Shown: positions 1-6,753, numbered from the stretch's first letter. The stretch: 13,336 nt of DNA from Acidobacteriota bacterium (GCA_021793595.1 JAJYSL010000107.1:1-13336); one strand, 5' to 3'. Numbers and translations are program-made. Notes: generated by a model from the sequence alone, not told the origin.

Positions 1-1
1 A

Positions 2-748
2 CTGCTGGCGAATGCCGGGCTGAACCAATATATTGTGCCGGAGATGAGCGCCAGCCCGGACAGCAGCAGCTGGCGAGCCTATGCGGAGGCCCAACTCTAC
101 AGCTCGTATGGAGAAAACTGGCAGGCGCTCCACATCCTCAAGCAAAAAGTGCAATCCTATCTTTCCGCGCCGATGGATTCGATTCCGCGCGGCTATTGGG
201 ACCTTTTGTTTCCGCAACCCTACTGGGCAATGCTGCAAAGAGATTCGCAGCAGCAGGGCCTTGATCCGTATCTGGTGGCGTCGCTGATCCGCCAGGAATC
301 GGAATTCAATCCGGGCGCTGTCTCGTATGCGAACGCATGGGGATTGATGCAGTTGTTGCCGCGCGTCGGCAACGAGCTGGCGCGCAAGGAACATCTGCGG
401 CCCTATCGGACCGCATACCTGCTGAATCCGGAAGTGAATCTGAAACTGGGGACGGCGTACTTTCGGGAATTGATGGATGAATTCAACGGCCAGCCAGAAT
501 ATGCGCTGGCGGCCTATAATGCCGGCGATGACCGGGTGAAGGCATGGCTCGCCAATGGGCCCTACGCCAGCCTGCCGGAGTTTGTGGAGTCGATCCCATT
601 TACCCAGACGCGAGAATATGTGGAGGCAATTCTGCGCAACCAGGAAATGTATCGCCGCCTGTACACAGCGGGAGGCGCCAGCCAGGCGAGCCACTTGGCC
701 GCGAATCCAAACGTCGGCCCGAGCGGCGGTCATCCCATCCAGCAGTAG
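2..748 (+). CDS. Soluble lytic murein transglycosylase, C-terminal part (5' truncated by window edge)
   Basis: The reading frame is open from base 2, so the GTG at 35 is probably internal and the gene begins outside the window. The visible 248 residues end in a family 1 SLT (lysozyme-like) catalytic domain. Typical motifs appear in order: IRQESEFNPGAVS, with the first E (codon 296-298) as the predicted catalytic glutamate, then AWGLMQLLP, ALAAYNAG and PFTQTREYV. This is the Slt70-type arrangement, with an alpha-helical region before the catalytic domain. The family cleaves peptidoglycan glycan strands in the periplasm to 1,6-anhydromuropeptides. The last 25 or so residues are low-complexity and probably disordered. 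It is a host chromosomal gene outside the island, about 100 bp upstream of the tRNA. The family is clear; the exact subtype is not. Confidence 0.9.
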   Translation: MLANAGLNQYIVPEMSASPDSSSWRAYAEAQLYSSYGENWQALHILKQKVQSYLSAPMDSIPRGYWDLLFPQPYWAMLQRDSQQQGLDPYLVASLIRQESEFNPGAVSYANAWGLMQLLPRVGNELARKEHLRPYRTAYLLNPEVNLKLGTAYFRELMDEFNGQPEYALAAYNAGDDRVKAWLANGPYASLPEFVESIPFTQTREYVEAILRNQEMYRRLYTAGGASQASHLAANPNVGPSGGHPIQQ

Positions 749-817
749 GCACAGTTTTTCCGGTGTCGTTGGCGGCGCTACGGTTCGTCGTTAAGAACGT
801 GATCCAGCACAAAATTC

Positions 818-825
818 GATAGAAT
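818..825 (+). promoter_or_regulatory. Possible -10 element of the tRNA-Leu promoter
   Basis: GATAGAAT lies 25 bases before the first base of the tRNA and contains a -10-like hexamer TAGAAT (820-825). No good -35 hexamer sits 16-18 bases upstream, so this is only a positional suggestion. The rest of the gap 749-850 shows no gene. Confidence 0.3.
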
Positions 826-850
826 CAGGTTGCGACAGTGGATTCGACGT

Positions 851-937
851 GCCCGGATGGCGAAATCGGCAGACGCAGCGGACTTAAAATCCGCAGGGAG
901 CAATCCCATGGGGGTTCAAGTCCCCCTCCGGGCACCA
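851..937 (+). tRNA. tRNA-Leu (anticodon UAA), 3' CCA encoded
   Basis: A full cloverleaf can be folded by eye. The acceptor stem pairs GCCCGGA (851-857) with TCCGGGC (927-933), followed by discriminator A and an encoded CCA. The anticodon stem GCGGA/TCCGC (878-882/890-894) encloses loop CTTAAAA with anticodon TAA at 885-887. A long class II variable arm GGGA-GCAA-TCCC (896-907) and a T-loop GTTCAAG complete it. This is the integration target: 907-937 recurs exactly at 13122-13152 and 880-896 at 13093-13109. The gene stays complete after integration, so its 3' half may have come from the element. Confidence 0.97.
907..937. repeat. attL: left 31-bp direct repeat at the tRNA-Leu 3' end
   Basis: These 31 bases, from CATGGGGG through the T-loop to CCA, are identical to 13122-13152. 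They mark the left boundary of the island. A second shared block of 17 bp (880-896, anticodon stem-loop) matches 13093-13109, with a differing variable arm between. The strand exchange point could therefore lie in either block. tRNA 3' ends are classic targets of tyrosine integrases such as the one encoded at 4186-5220. Confidence 0.93.
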
Positions 938-963
938 TAGAATCAATGGTTTGCTTAATCAAC

Positions 964-984
964 GGCATCTTCGGATGCCTTTTT
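964..984 (+). terminator. Rho-independent terminator just inside the island, downstream of tRNA-Leu
   Basis: A perfect 6-bp stem GGCATC/GATGCC (964-969/974-979) with the very stable TTCG tetraloop is followed by TTTTT (980-984). It lies 26 bases after the tRNA CCA on the island side, so the element appears to supply the terminator for the host tRNA transcript. It also insulates the island's left arm. Confidence 0.8.
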
Positions 985-1006
985 CTATGCCCAAACTATG
1001 CCCAAA
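985..1006. repeat. Left integrase arm-type site candidate: tandem CTATGCCCAAA x2
   Basis: Two adjacent copies of the 11-mer CTATGCCCAAA. The whole 22 bp recurs identically and in the same orientation at 12970-12991, near the other island end. Paired short direct repeats flanking the core att site are what the N-terminal arm-binding domain of tyrosine integrases recognises. The binding role is inferred. Confidence 0.75.
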
Positions 1007-1046
1007 GTTGCGGGCTTTGAAGAGTTCTTCATGATTCGTACTCTGA

Positions 1047-1082
1047 GTTTTTACTGTGAATTGAAAAAAATCCAGTAAAAAC
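1047..1082. promoter_or_regulatory. 10-bp perfect inverted repeat upstream of the cargo operon
   Basis: GTTTTTACTG (1047-1056) and CAGTAAAAAC (1073-1082) are perfect inverted copies separated by a 16-base A-rich spacer. The pair ends 47 bases before the ATG at 1130. It may be an operator for the 1130/1430 gene pair or another integrase/excisionase site. It is not an obvious terminator, since no T run follows the right arm. Confidence 0.55.
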
Positions 1083-1129
1083 GTTGGAGATATCGGCGAC
1101 TCATGGCAGCATGGGCTGGAGGTGACCGA

Positions 1130-1381
1130 ATGCGCACGCAATCAGACATGCACGATGAAAAACGACGAAGCTTGCTCACTAAGCTCTCCACATTTCCCAA
1201 TCTTGAAATCGAGGCGCACGGCATCGACGCATCCTCGGCGAGGAGTTGGTTTTGCATTCGGGATCGAGTGTCGGGAAGGCACTTCACGGTGAGAGTACGG
1301 CGAACCGCCGATTTCTTGACAGGACGTTTCGCTGCTCTCTTGACACGTTTTGCTGCTGAGTGTGACTGCCACATGCAATGA
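1130..1381 (+). CDS. Hypothetical small basic protein (83 aa), partner of the RES gene
   Basis: I do not recognise this protein. The start at 1130 is chosen because GGAGG (1118-1122) lies 7 bases upstream; an in-frame ATG at 1103 has no such site. The product is 83 aa, with a charged N-terminus followed by a segment rich in alternating hydrophobic and basic residues (WFCIRDRVSG, FTVRVRRTADF). No signal peptide or TM segment is visible. It lies 48 bases upstream of the RES-domain gene on the same strand, so the two may be cotranscribed. It occupies the place an antitoxin would take in a toxin-antitoxin operon, but it shows no HTH like the Xre antitoxins normally paired with RES toxins, so an antitoxin role is only a guess. 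Confidence 0.5.
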   Translation: MRTQSDMHDEKRRSLLTKLSTFPNLEIEAHGIDASSARSWFCIRDRVSGRHFTVRVRRTADFLTGRFAALLTRFAAECDCHMQ

Positions 1382-1429
1382 AAGAACATGGCATCAAAGA
1401 TGCGATAGCGGCCCCTGAATGGAGGGTGT

Positions 1430-2674
1430 ATGAAGAGTGCTGTTTGTTGGAAATGTGCTGAAGACTCGCATCTCAAGGAACTCATTAAGAGCGGCGGGCA
1501 GGTGCGTGAATGTTCTGTGTGCCAAAAGTCAGATGATGCGGCATTTGACGTGGAACAACTTGCACAGCGAATCGAACCCGTTCTCCGCGACCATTTTGAG
1601 CAGGGCGATGAAACACTGGACGTCGATGACGACGGTAATGAACATGAAAGGCAAGCAGGAGACCCGCTTCTAAATGTCATTGAACGTGTGCTGAGACAAT
1701 ACCTTCCCTTTGAAGATCAGATTGTCGACGCGCTGGTCTGCGCTGAAGACTGGCGAGCATCGGAAGGAGGGACTCGATTTTTCGAGAGATGGTCTGATTA
1801 TGTCAGACGGCCCGCGGAGTCATACTACTGCGCGAAATGGAAATTCGCGCAAAATGAATTGAAGCACTCGAAGCGATTTTTTTGTTCGGAGGCGCTTGAG
1901 CTTTTTTCGGAACTCTTTCATGGCATAGAAGCTATGGGATCGAATGACGAAAACGGAAGCGTCGTATGGGTGCTACCAGAAGGCTCAGAACTTTATCGGG
2001 CACAGTCTTTCAAGGAAGCCCAGTCATTGAAAGAGTTCTATTCAGACCCTTTCAAACATGTTGGACCTCCACGCCCTGAGCACGCCCGAGCAGGCCGAAT
2101 GAATGCAGAGGGAGTTGTCCTCTTCTACGGAACACGCGAACGCCCAACGTGCTTGGCAGAGATGCGTCCCTATCTATCGGGGCAGATCGTGACAATTGAT
2201 CTGCGAACGACAAGGCCGTTGCGACTGCTGGATTTCACCCGACTTAGGAAGTCGAACCAGGGCAGGCTGCTCAGCTTTTTTCAACCGGACTTCACTGAGC
2301 AGGTTTGTAGAATCGAATTTCTTCGACGAATGCAACGCCGAATATCACAGCCGGTCGCGCCTGATAGATGGGAAGAGTATTTGATGACCCAGGCAATGGC
2401 AGAATATCTAGCTCATGTGCATGTCAAACCATTCGATGGCATATTGTACGAGTCAGCTCAGCGAGATGAAGGGACTAACATTGCGCTATTCCCCTTGTCC
2501 AAAAGTGATGAGTCTGCCGCAAACAAGTTTCCCATATCGTACATCGATAACAGCCTGAAGCTATTTATTACCAATTCCATCAAGTACGGATACGCGGAAA
2601 GAGAAATCTATTCTATCAACGGCGAAGCTAGAGCCGAAAAAATTATTCACACCACCGATTACACGACAGACTGA
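1430..2674 (+). CDS. RES-domain protein with N-terminal zinc ribbon (putative NAD+-degrading toxin)
   Basis: A 414-aa protein with start ATG at 1430 behind GGAGGG (1421-1426). The N-terminus has a Cys4 zinc-ribbon-like pattern, C6-x2-C9 and C28-x2-C31, then an acidic helical region. This arrangement resembles the HEPN/RES N-terminal domain found fused to RES or HEPN effectors. The C-terminal half is a RES domain: R190 (LYRAQ), GRMNAEGVVLFYG with Y233, the TCLAEMRP motif with E244, and GILYES...GTN with S342 and N350. RES domains of RES-Xre systems degrade NAD+ and arrest growth. No Xre antitoxin is adjacent; only the small gene at 1130 precedes it. The DNA looks more AT-rich than the relaxase module, consistent with separate acquisition. 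A toxin or defence role is inferred; the RES fold assignment is fairly firm. Confidence 0.82.
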   Translation: MKSAVCWKCAEDSHLKELIKSGGQVRECSVCQKSDDAAFDVEQLAQRIEPVLRDHFEQGDETLDVDDDGNEHERQAGDPLLNVIERVLRQYLPFEDQIVDALVCAEDWRASEGGTRFFERWSDYVRRPAESYYCAKWKFAQNELKHSKRFFCSEALELFSELFHGIEAMGSNDENGSVVWVLPEGSELYRAQSFKEAQSLKEFYSDPFKHVGPPRPEHARAGRMNAEGVVLFYGTRERPTCLAEMRPYLSGQIVTIDLRTTRPLRLLDFTRLRKSNQGRLLSFFQPDFTEQVCRIEFLRRMQRRISQPVAPDRWEEYLMTQAMAEYLAHVHVKPFDGILYESAQRDEGTNIALFPLSKSDESAANKFPISYIDNSLKLFITNSIKYGYAEREIYSINGEARAEKIIHTTDYTTD

Positions 2675-2691
2675 GAGCGCCAGCTTCGCTC

Positions 2692-2711
2692 ATACGCCAG
2701 CATTGGTGTAT
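2692..2711. repeat. Small inverted repeat after the RES gene
   Basis: ATACGCCA (2692-2699) and TGGTGTAT (2704-2711) pair with one G-T position around a 4-base loop. No T tract follows, so it is at best a weak terminator or mRNA-end hairpin between the RES and Sel1 genes. Confidence 0.35.
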
Positions 2712-2777
2712 ATGATAGGGACAACAATGCCTATTGGTTACACGACGGACTCCCGACGGTATGAATGGAGCATGAAG

Positions 2778-4184
2778 ATGCGTGTGTCAGTTTTAGTGTT
2801 CGGTGTTCTTCTGCTCGTTTGCCAAACTGCTACCGCTCAGACGGGAAAGACGGGGCCGTCTCAACAAAAAAATGATTTAGATTCGCTCTGCAAAGCTGCT
2901 GAACAAGGGAATGCAAATGCGCAATTCAACCTTGGCGCGGCCTACTACAACGGCGATGGTGTGCCGCAGGATTACGTACAGGCGGCTGCCTGGTATCGCA
3001 AGGCAGCCGAGCAGGGTAATTCGGAGGCTCAATACTATCTTGGCGTTGCATATGACAATGGCCAAGGCGTGCAGCAAGACGACGCACAGGCGGCTGTGTG
3101 GTTTCGCATGGCGGCGGATCAAGGGAACGTTCAGGCGCAATATAACTTGGGAGTTATGTACCACAGCGGCCAAGGTGTGCGACAAGACGATGCTCAAGCA
3201 GCAATCTGGTTTCGCAAAGCAGCAGAGCAAGGAATGGCCAATGCACAAAACAATCTTGGTGCGATGTACCATGACGGTCGCGGCGTCCCAAAAGACGATG
3301 CACAGGCAGCGGTATGGTGGCGCAAGGCCGCCGAACAGGGCGATACCGCTGCGCAAACCAATCTCAAACTCGTGAATGCGCGGAGCCAACAGGAAAGCAA
3401 TGCAGCGTCAACCCCAGCAGACTTATTTCCGTTGCACGTTACGATTGAGTCCTCATTTGAGGAGAAATTACCTGAAATCGCTTCATCGATTGCCGAAGGA
3501 AATGCCATAGGAATGGCACCGCCATCCTTCGTAGTGTTTCACGGTACGATCGACGGAGAAAATCATTGGGTGCTGGGTTGCCGTAGCGAAAACCCGCGGT
3601 TGGAACGAAACCCCTGCACAGACCTGCCTCATGGCAATTATCGCGGACGATGGGTGCACGGGTATAACATGCTTCAGCTCGTCGGAGGCACTCCCGATGC
3701 TCCTATCATGCGCTTCCTGGATGTAAGCAAAAACGCAAAAAATCCGCCAACACCTGACGACGCTGCCTTTCGGTCTCCGATCTACGACTTCGCTGTCAAT
3801 TTTTCCAAAGGAAAAACCGCGCAAAATTATCCGATCCTCATTCATGTTTATGGAGGGGTAACTCTCAGCTTGCCGGTTGGTCAAATCCCAGCGAGAAGCT
3901 CCTGCTCCATGACTACGTGGACGGCTTACCAAACCAACATCGATTGTGTTAGCTATCCGTCTGTCGAGATCGACCGAGGATATGTCACTCTGTCGGTATC
4001 GATTGGCAGCGATTCATATAGGTCGCTGAATTGCGAGGCGAAATGGAAATGGAGCCGGTGTTCGGCAATAGCGCCGGGTTTCTATTACGCAAGGATGGAC
4101 AAGAAGAATAGGCTGATGGTGCTCACGGATGACGACGGCCAGCCAAAGGAGGTAGGATTTTCAGTTCAAGAAAAGAACCGATAA
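2778..4184 (+). CDS. Secreted Sel1-repeat protein with unknown cysteine-containing C-terminal domain
   Basis: The preferred start is the ATG at 2778 (468 aa), because GGAG (2767-2770) is 7 bases upstream and the first residues MRVSVLVFGVLLLVCQTATAQ then form a good Sec signal peptide with cleavage near ATA-Q. Starts farther upstream (TTG 2703, ATG 2772) would bury it. Residues about 40-183 are four exact 36-residue Sel1 repeats beginning AAEQG or AADQG (DNA 2895-3002, 3003-3110, 3111-3218, 3219-3326), then a partial fifth. Sel1 repeats are helical protein-interaction solenoids. The remaining 260 or so residues form a domain I do not recognise, with several cysteines (CRSENP, NPCTD, SSCSM, DCVS, NCEA, SRCSA) that could form disulfides in the periplasm. 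It lies 103 bp downstream of the RES gene and is island cargo. A periplasmic interaction or host-fitness role is inferred. Confidence 0.85.
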   Translation: MRVSVLVFGVLLLVCQTATAQTGKTGPSQQKNDLDSLCKAAEQGNANAQFNLGAAYYNGDGVPQDYVQAAAWYRKAAEQGNSEAQYYLGVAYDNGQGVQQDDAQAAVWFRMAADQGNVQAQYNLGVMYHSGQGVRQDDAQAAIWFRKAAEQGMANAQNNLGAMYHDGRGVPKDDAQAAVWWRKAAEQGDTAAQTNLKLVNARSQQESNAASTPADLFPLHVTIESSFEEKLPEIASSIAEGNAIGMAPPSFVVFHGTIDGENHWVLGCRSENPRLERNPCTDLPHGNYRGRWVHGYNMLQLVGGTPDAPIMRFLDVSKNAKNPPTPDDAAFRSPIYDFAVNFSKGKTAQNYPILIHVYGGVTLSLPVGQIPARSSCSMTTWTAYQTNIDCVSYPSVEIDRGYVTLSVSIGSDSYRSLNCEAKWKWSRCSAIAPGFYYARMDKKNRLMVLTDDDGQPKEVGFSVQEKNR

Positions 4185-4185
4185 T

Positions 4186-5220
4186 CTATCTAGCTTCCAA
4201 TTTTCTGAGCGCATCGGCGATGTCTGTTTGCGAGACGATGGCGTATCGCTCAAAGACGCTGCGTGTGCGCCAGCCGCCGATCTTCATGATGACACCTTCA
4301 GCAATCCCAGCCCGGCGTAGGTTCCGAGCAGCAGTGCGGCGCAGATCATGAAACAGAAGGCCTGGGACGCCGGCGGCTTTTGTTGCCTTTGCCCATACAC
4401 CTCGAAAATCCTTCACAGGACGACCATCGGGCCAAGTGAATATGGCATCTTCTGGAGCCTTGTTAGCGACGCATTTTGACAGAAGGGCATGGACCGGCCC
4501 AGTCATGGTGACTTCACGGCCATCCCGGTTTTTTGTTGTGCCGGGATCGAGGCGGATGGTACGCGCTTGCAGATCAATTTGTTCCATACGCAGATTGAGG
4601 AGTTCGCTGATGCGCCAGCCATACGTGCGGCCCATTTCGACGAGTGCGCGGAACCATGTTTCCGGGATCGCTTCAAACAGCTTGCGGTACTGAGCATCTT
4701 CCAGGAATCCCTTGCGCACGTTGTCCTCGGTGAGCTTTGGAAATTTCGGAAGGCGCACGACCTTGGGCGGAGTCGCATACATGCCCAGCCGGAACATGCG
4801 TTTGAGCGCCGCCATCTCGCGATTGATGGTCGCATTTTGTGCGTCTTCTGATTGGCGCATGTCTACATACTTGGCAATGAGTTCACTTGTGACTTGCGTC
4901 GCCCGCAATGACGCAAAGTACGGGCCAAGGTGCAGCCGCCAACGCGCGTCCACATCGTCTATCGACTTGCGCCCGTTGATCCTGTAATCCCGGAGGAAGT
5001 CTTCTGCCAGTTCTGAGACCACAATTCGTTCCGAGCGCGGGCCGACGAACGTACCTGTGCTGATTTCTGCCAGGCGTTGGGCAAGAATCCGGTTCGCCCG
5101 GCGCTTGTCAGTCGTCCGCGTGGATTCACGGAACGATCTTCCGTTGCGGTGATACTTGATCCACCATACTGCGCTGTCTTTCTGCTGATACAGGCTTCCG
5201 GTTCCGCGCGGACGGGGCAT
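4186..5220 (-). CDS. int: Site-specific tyrosine recombinase (island integrase)
   Basis: The product is 344 aa from the ATG at 5220, chosen over one at 5235 because GGAGG lies 8 bases upstream of it. An N-terminal AP2-like/arm-binding segment (RGTGSLYQQKDSAVWWIKY) precedes a SAM-like core-binding domain and the C-terminal catalytic domain. The catalytic set is complete: R203 (YGWRISELLNL), K230 (TTKNRDGRE), H291 and R294 (FHDLRRTAARNL), W317 in the usual second His/Trp position (GGWRTRS), and nucleophile Y326 (VFERYAI). The enzyme would integrate and excise the element at tRNA-Leu. It is unusual in lying inside the island, about 3.2 kb from attL, rather than next to an att site. Its 5' end overlaps the upstream HTH gene by 95 bp. 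Its stop is 1 base from the Sel1 gene stop, on the opposite strand. Confidence 0.95.
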   Translation of the reverse strand: MPRPRGTGSLYQQKDSAVWWIKYHRNGRSFRESTRTTDKRRANRILAQRLAEISTGTFVGPRSERIVVSELAEDFLRDYRINGRKSIDDVDARWRLHLGPYFASLRATQVTSELIAKYVDMRQSEDAQNATINREMAALKRMFRLGMYATPPKVVRLPKFPKLTEDNVRKGFLEDAQYRKLFEAIPETWFRALVEMGRTYGWRISELLNLRMEQIDLQARTIRLDPGTTKNRDGREVTMTGPVHALLSKCVANKAPEDAIFTWPDGRPVKDFRGVWAKATKAAGVPGLLFHDLRRTAARNLRRAGIAEGVIMKIGGWRTRSVFERYAIVSQTDIADALRKLEAR

Positions 5221-5515
5221 GGCCGATACCTCCATTCATGCCGGGATTGTGACGGGCAACCGGGAATGCTACGGGAGGCAAACCCAGGCTCTCCGGGGTG
5301 TCATGCTGCTTATTACGGTCGATATATTCGTCAAGATCGCGGATATCGAGATAAAATGGCGCGCCCTCGCCTTCGTGCAGGTAGGGCAGGATTCCGTCCT
5401 GAATCAATCGGCGGAGCTTCCATTCGCTGATGCAGAGATATTCCGCAGCTTGTCGTGTACGTAGGAGGCGGTGCTGGAGAGGAGGAGTAAGACGCAAGGG
5501 GCACCCCGCTATCAA
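5126..5515 (-). CDS. Excisionase-like helix-turn-helix protein
   Basis: The product is up to 129 aa. Residues 18-66 (LLRTRQAAEYLCISEWKLRR, then LIQDGILPYL and FYLDIRDLDEYI) match the winged-helix HTH_17/excisionase family. These small DNA-binding proteins bend att DNA and favour excision. The rest of the protein is a polar tail encoded largely in the 95-bp overlap with the integrase gene (5126-5220, different frame). No ATG is available: candidate starts are TTG at 5515 and TTG at 5497, neither with a clear Shine-Dalgarno. If the minus-strand promoter noted at 5526-5555 is used, the TTG at 5515 would be almost leaderless. Order and overlap suggest coexpression with the integrase. A role as recombination directionality factor is inferred; a regulatory MerR-like role is the alternative. 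Confidence 0.75.
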   Translation of the reverse strand: MIAGCPLRLTPPLQHRLLRTRQAAEYLCISEWKLRRLIQDGILPYLHEGEGAPFYLDIRDLDEYIDRNKQHDTPESLGLPPVAFPVARHNPGMNGGIGHAPSARNRKPVSAERQRSMVDQVSPQRKIVP

Positions 5516-5522
5516 ACTACAC

Positions 5523-5555
5523 TTGACAATACCGTTTCAGTAGACATAGTGTCAA
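5523..5555. promoter_or_regulatory. Symmetric, overlapping divergent promoters between excisionase and RHH genes
   Basis: On the plus strand TTGACA (5523-5528) is followed after 18 bases by TAGTGT (5547-5552). On the minus strand TTGACA (5555-5550) is followed after 18 bases by TATTGT (5531-5526). Each -35 overlaps the other promoter's -10. The outer 9 bases on each side are inverted copies with 8 of 9 matches (5523-5531 versus 5547-5555). The two promoters could not be occupied at once, giving a possible switch between the xis/int operon and the rightward genes. Confidence 0.6.
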
Positions 5556-5556
5556 T

Positions 5557-5570
5557 ATGTAAATCTACAT
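5557..5570. promoter_or_regulatory. Operator-like inverted repeat ATGTA-N4-TACAT
   Basis: A perfect 5-bp inverted repeat around AATC, at the expected transcription start of the rightward promoter and 23 bp before the ATG at 5593. It could bind the RHH protein encoded just downstream (autoregulation) or the HTH protein encoded on the other side. Inferred from position only. Confidence 0.4.
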
Positions 5571-5592
5571 TTCTGAGGTCACCGAAGAATCC

Positions 5593-6753
5593 ATGGCCGA
5601 GAAGGCAGCACAACAGCAGGACGCCGCACTGCCACCCCAACAACAAGTGGTGTCGATTCGCGTCTCCGAGAACCTTCGTCAACGGCTCGAACACCTGCGG
5701 CAACTCATCGCCCTCAGAACCGGCAGCTCCATCACTACGTCGGAGGCTGCAAGGCAGCTTTTAGAGTCAGCCAGGGATGACCGCCTGGAGCTGGCAAGCC
5801 TGCTGACAGCCCCGACAGAGAGTCTGCGCATTGCTCGGCATAAAGCCAATGAAGGAATACCGCTTTCTCACGCGGAATGGGCGTTGATTGCCTCGTATTG
5901 CTGGTTCGGAGCAGAGATATATTCAGACACTGCACGGACCAAGATTTCCAATGAATCTCTCATCGGAATCCTTCAGGCATTTCTCGCGGTGCATGAGCTG
6001 CGCAAAGCGAAGACGACCCGCGAAGACGGTTATTACCTCACCAATCTCCCCGCCGAGGAACGGGAAGAGCCAGGGAACAGTCGGGAAGCTGGCCGGGATG
6101 AGGTGCGCAGAGCCGTCAATCGGGCCATCCAGACGCTTCAGAAAGCCGGGTCATGTCAGGCTAGGCCGATCCAGGCGGCAAGGAACCTCTATCACCTTCT
6201 GGACGAGCTGGAACTTCCCAACGTGCAGAAGCTCAACCGGGCGCTCTGGTCGTACTGGCCAATCCTATGGCGCGTGGCCGCGCGCGGCCACTATTTCCGG
6301 CACGGAAAACCGCTTGAAGAACCGAAGCTGATCGACCACCGCATCCCGCCTCCGCCGCTGCCAGGGTTCCACGAGGGGGAATGCGTCTTATCTCTGACCC
6401 GGATGCCACATGATGAACTGGCACTTTGCCTGCATCTTCCGGGCAGGCTTGCGCCTCTTGTTCCGATCAGTGAATATCCGGCAATTGCCGAGTTTCGCGC
6501 AATGCTTGAAGAGTTCGACCCGGCCCAAGAAGACGCAGTTTGGAGAGGTCATTACTTCTCTGCATATGCGACGAGTTCCGAGTCGGAGTCGGGGGCGCTT
6601 ATGGTCAGCTTTCGTTCTGAAGCGAGCGGCATCGCGTTCATGTTGAGCCAGAGCGACTGGAGTGCGATTCGGAACATGGTCCAGAAGGCTTGGGAGAAAT
6701 CCGAAGTCCGGCGGCTTTGGCAACAGCAGGCGCGTGAGTACGGCGAGCTATAA
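5593..6753 (+). CDS. Large unknown protein with N-terminal ribbon-helix-helix domain
   Basis: A 386-aa product. After a Gln/Ala-rich leader, residues 19-60 look like a ribbon-helix-helix unit: strand VVSIRVS, helix LRQRLEHLRQLIALRTG, then ITTSEAARQLLESA. The remaining 320 or so residues match nothing I recognise. They are mostly helical, with an arginine- and glutamate-rich stretch near 145-170, a proline run (PPPPLPG) near 255, and a C-terminal aromatic/acidic region. No TM segment or signal is visible. The start ATG lacks a strong Shine-Dalgarno; GAGG at 5575-5578 is 14 bases away. It lies between the divergent promoter region and the oriT candidate, so roles as a relaxosome component, oriT-binding factor or element regulator are all possible. 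RHH proteins are usually much shorter, so the large extension is notable. Confidence 0.7.
   Translation: MAEKAAQQQDAALPPQQQVVSIRVSENLRQRLEHLRQLIALRTGSSITTSEAARQLLESARDDRLELASLLTAPTESLRIARHKANEGIPLSHAEWALIASYCWFGAEIYSDTARTKISNESLIGILQAFLAVHELRKAKTTREDGYYLTNLPAEEREEPGNSREAGRDEVRRAVNRAIQTLQKAGSCQARPIQAARNLYHLLDELELPNVQKLNRALWSYWPILWRVAARGHYFRHGKPLEEPKLIDHRIPPPPLPGFHEGECVLSLTRMPHDELALCLHLPGRLAPLVPISEYPAIAEFRAMLEEFDPAQEDAVWRGHYFSAYATSSESESGALMVSFRSEASGIAFMLSQSDWSAIRNMVQKAWEKSEVRRLWQQQAREYGEL

Noticed and set aside
1051..1680. 209-codon minus-strand open frame
   Set aside because: Serine/cysteine/arginine-rich shadow spanning two plus-strand genes with good ribosome sites, and crossing the 1047-1082 repeat.
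2778..2840. Lipoprotein signal in the Sel1 protein
   Set aside because: The only cysteine is preceded by LLV, with valine at -1, which does not fit a lipobox; ATA-Q is a normal signal peptidase I site.
2895..3326. 108-bp tandem units as a CRISPR or DNA satellite
   Set aside because: They are in-frame 36-residue Sel1 repeats with codon-level divergence; no spacer pattern. No CRISPR array is present in the window.
2877..3389. 170-codon minus-strand frame with repeating leucine/isoleucine-rich sequence
   Set aside because: Its periodicity is just the reverse strand of the Sel1 repeats.
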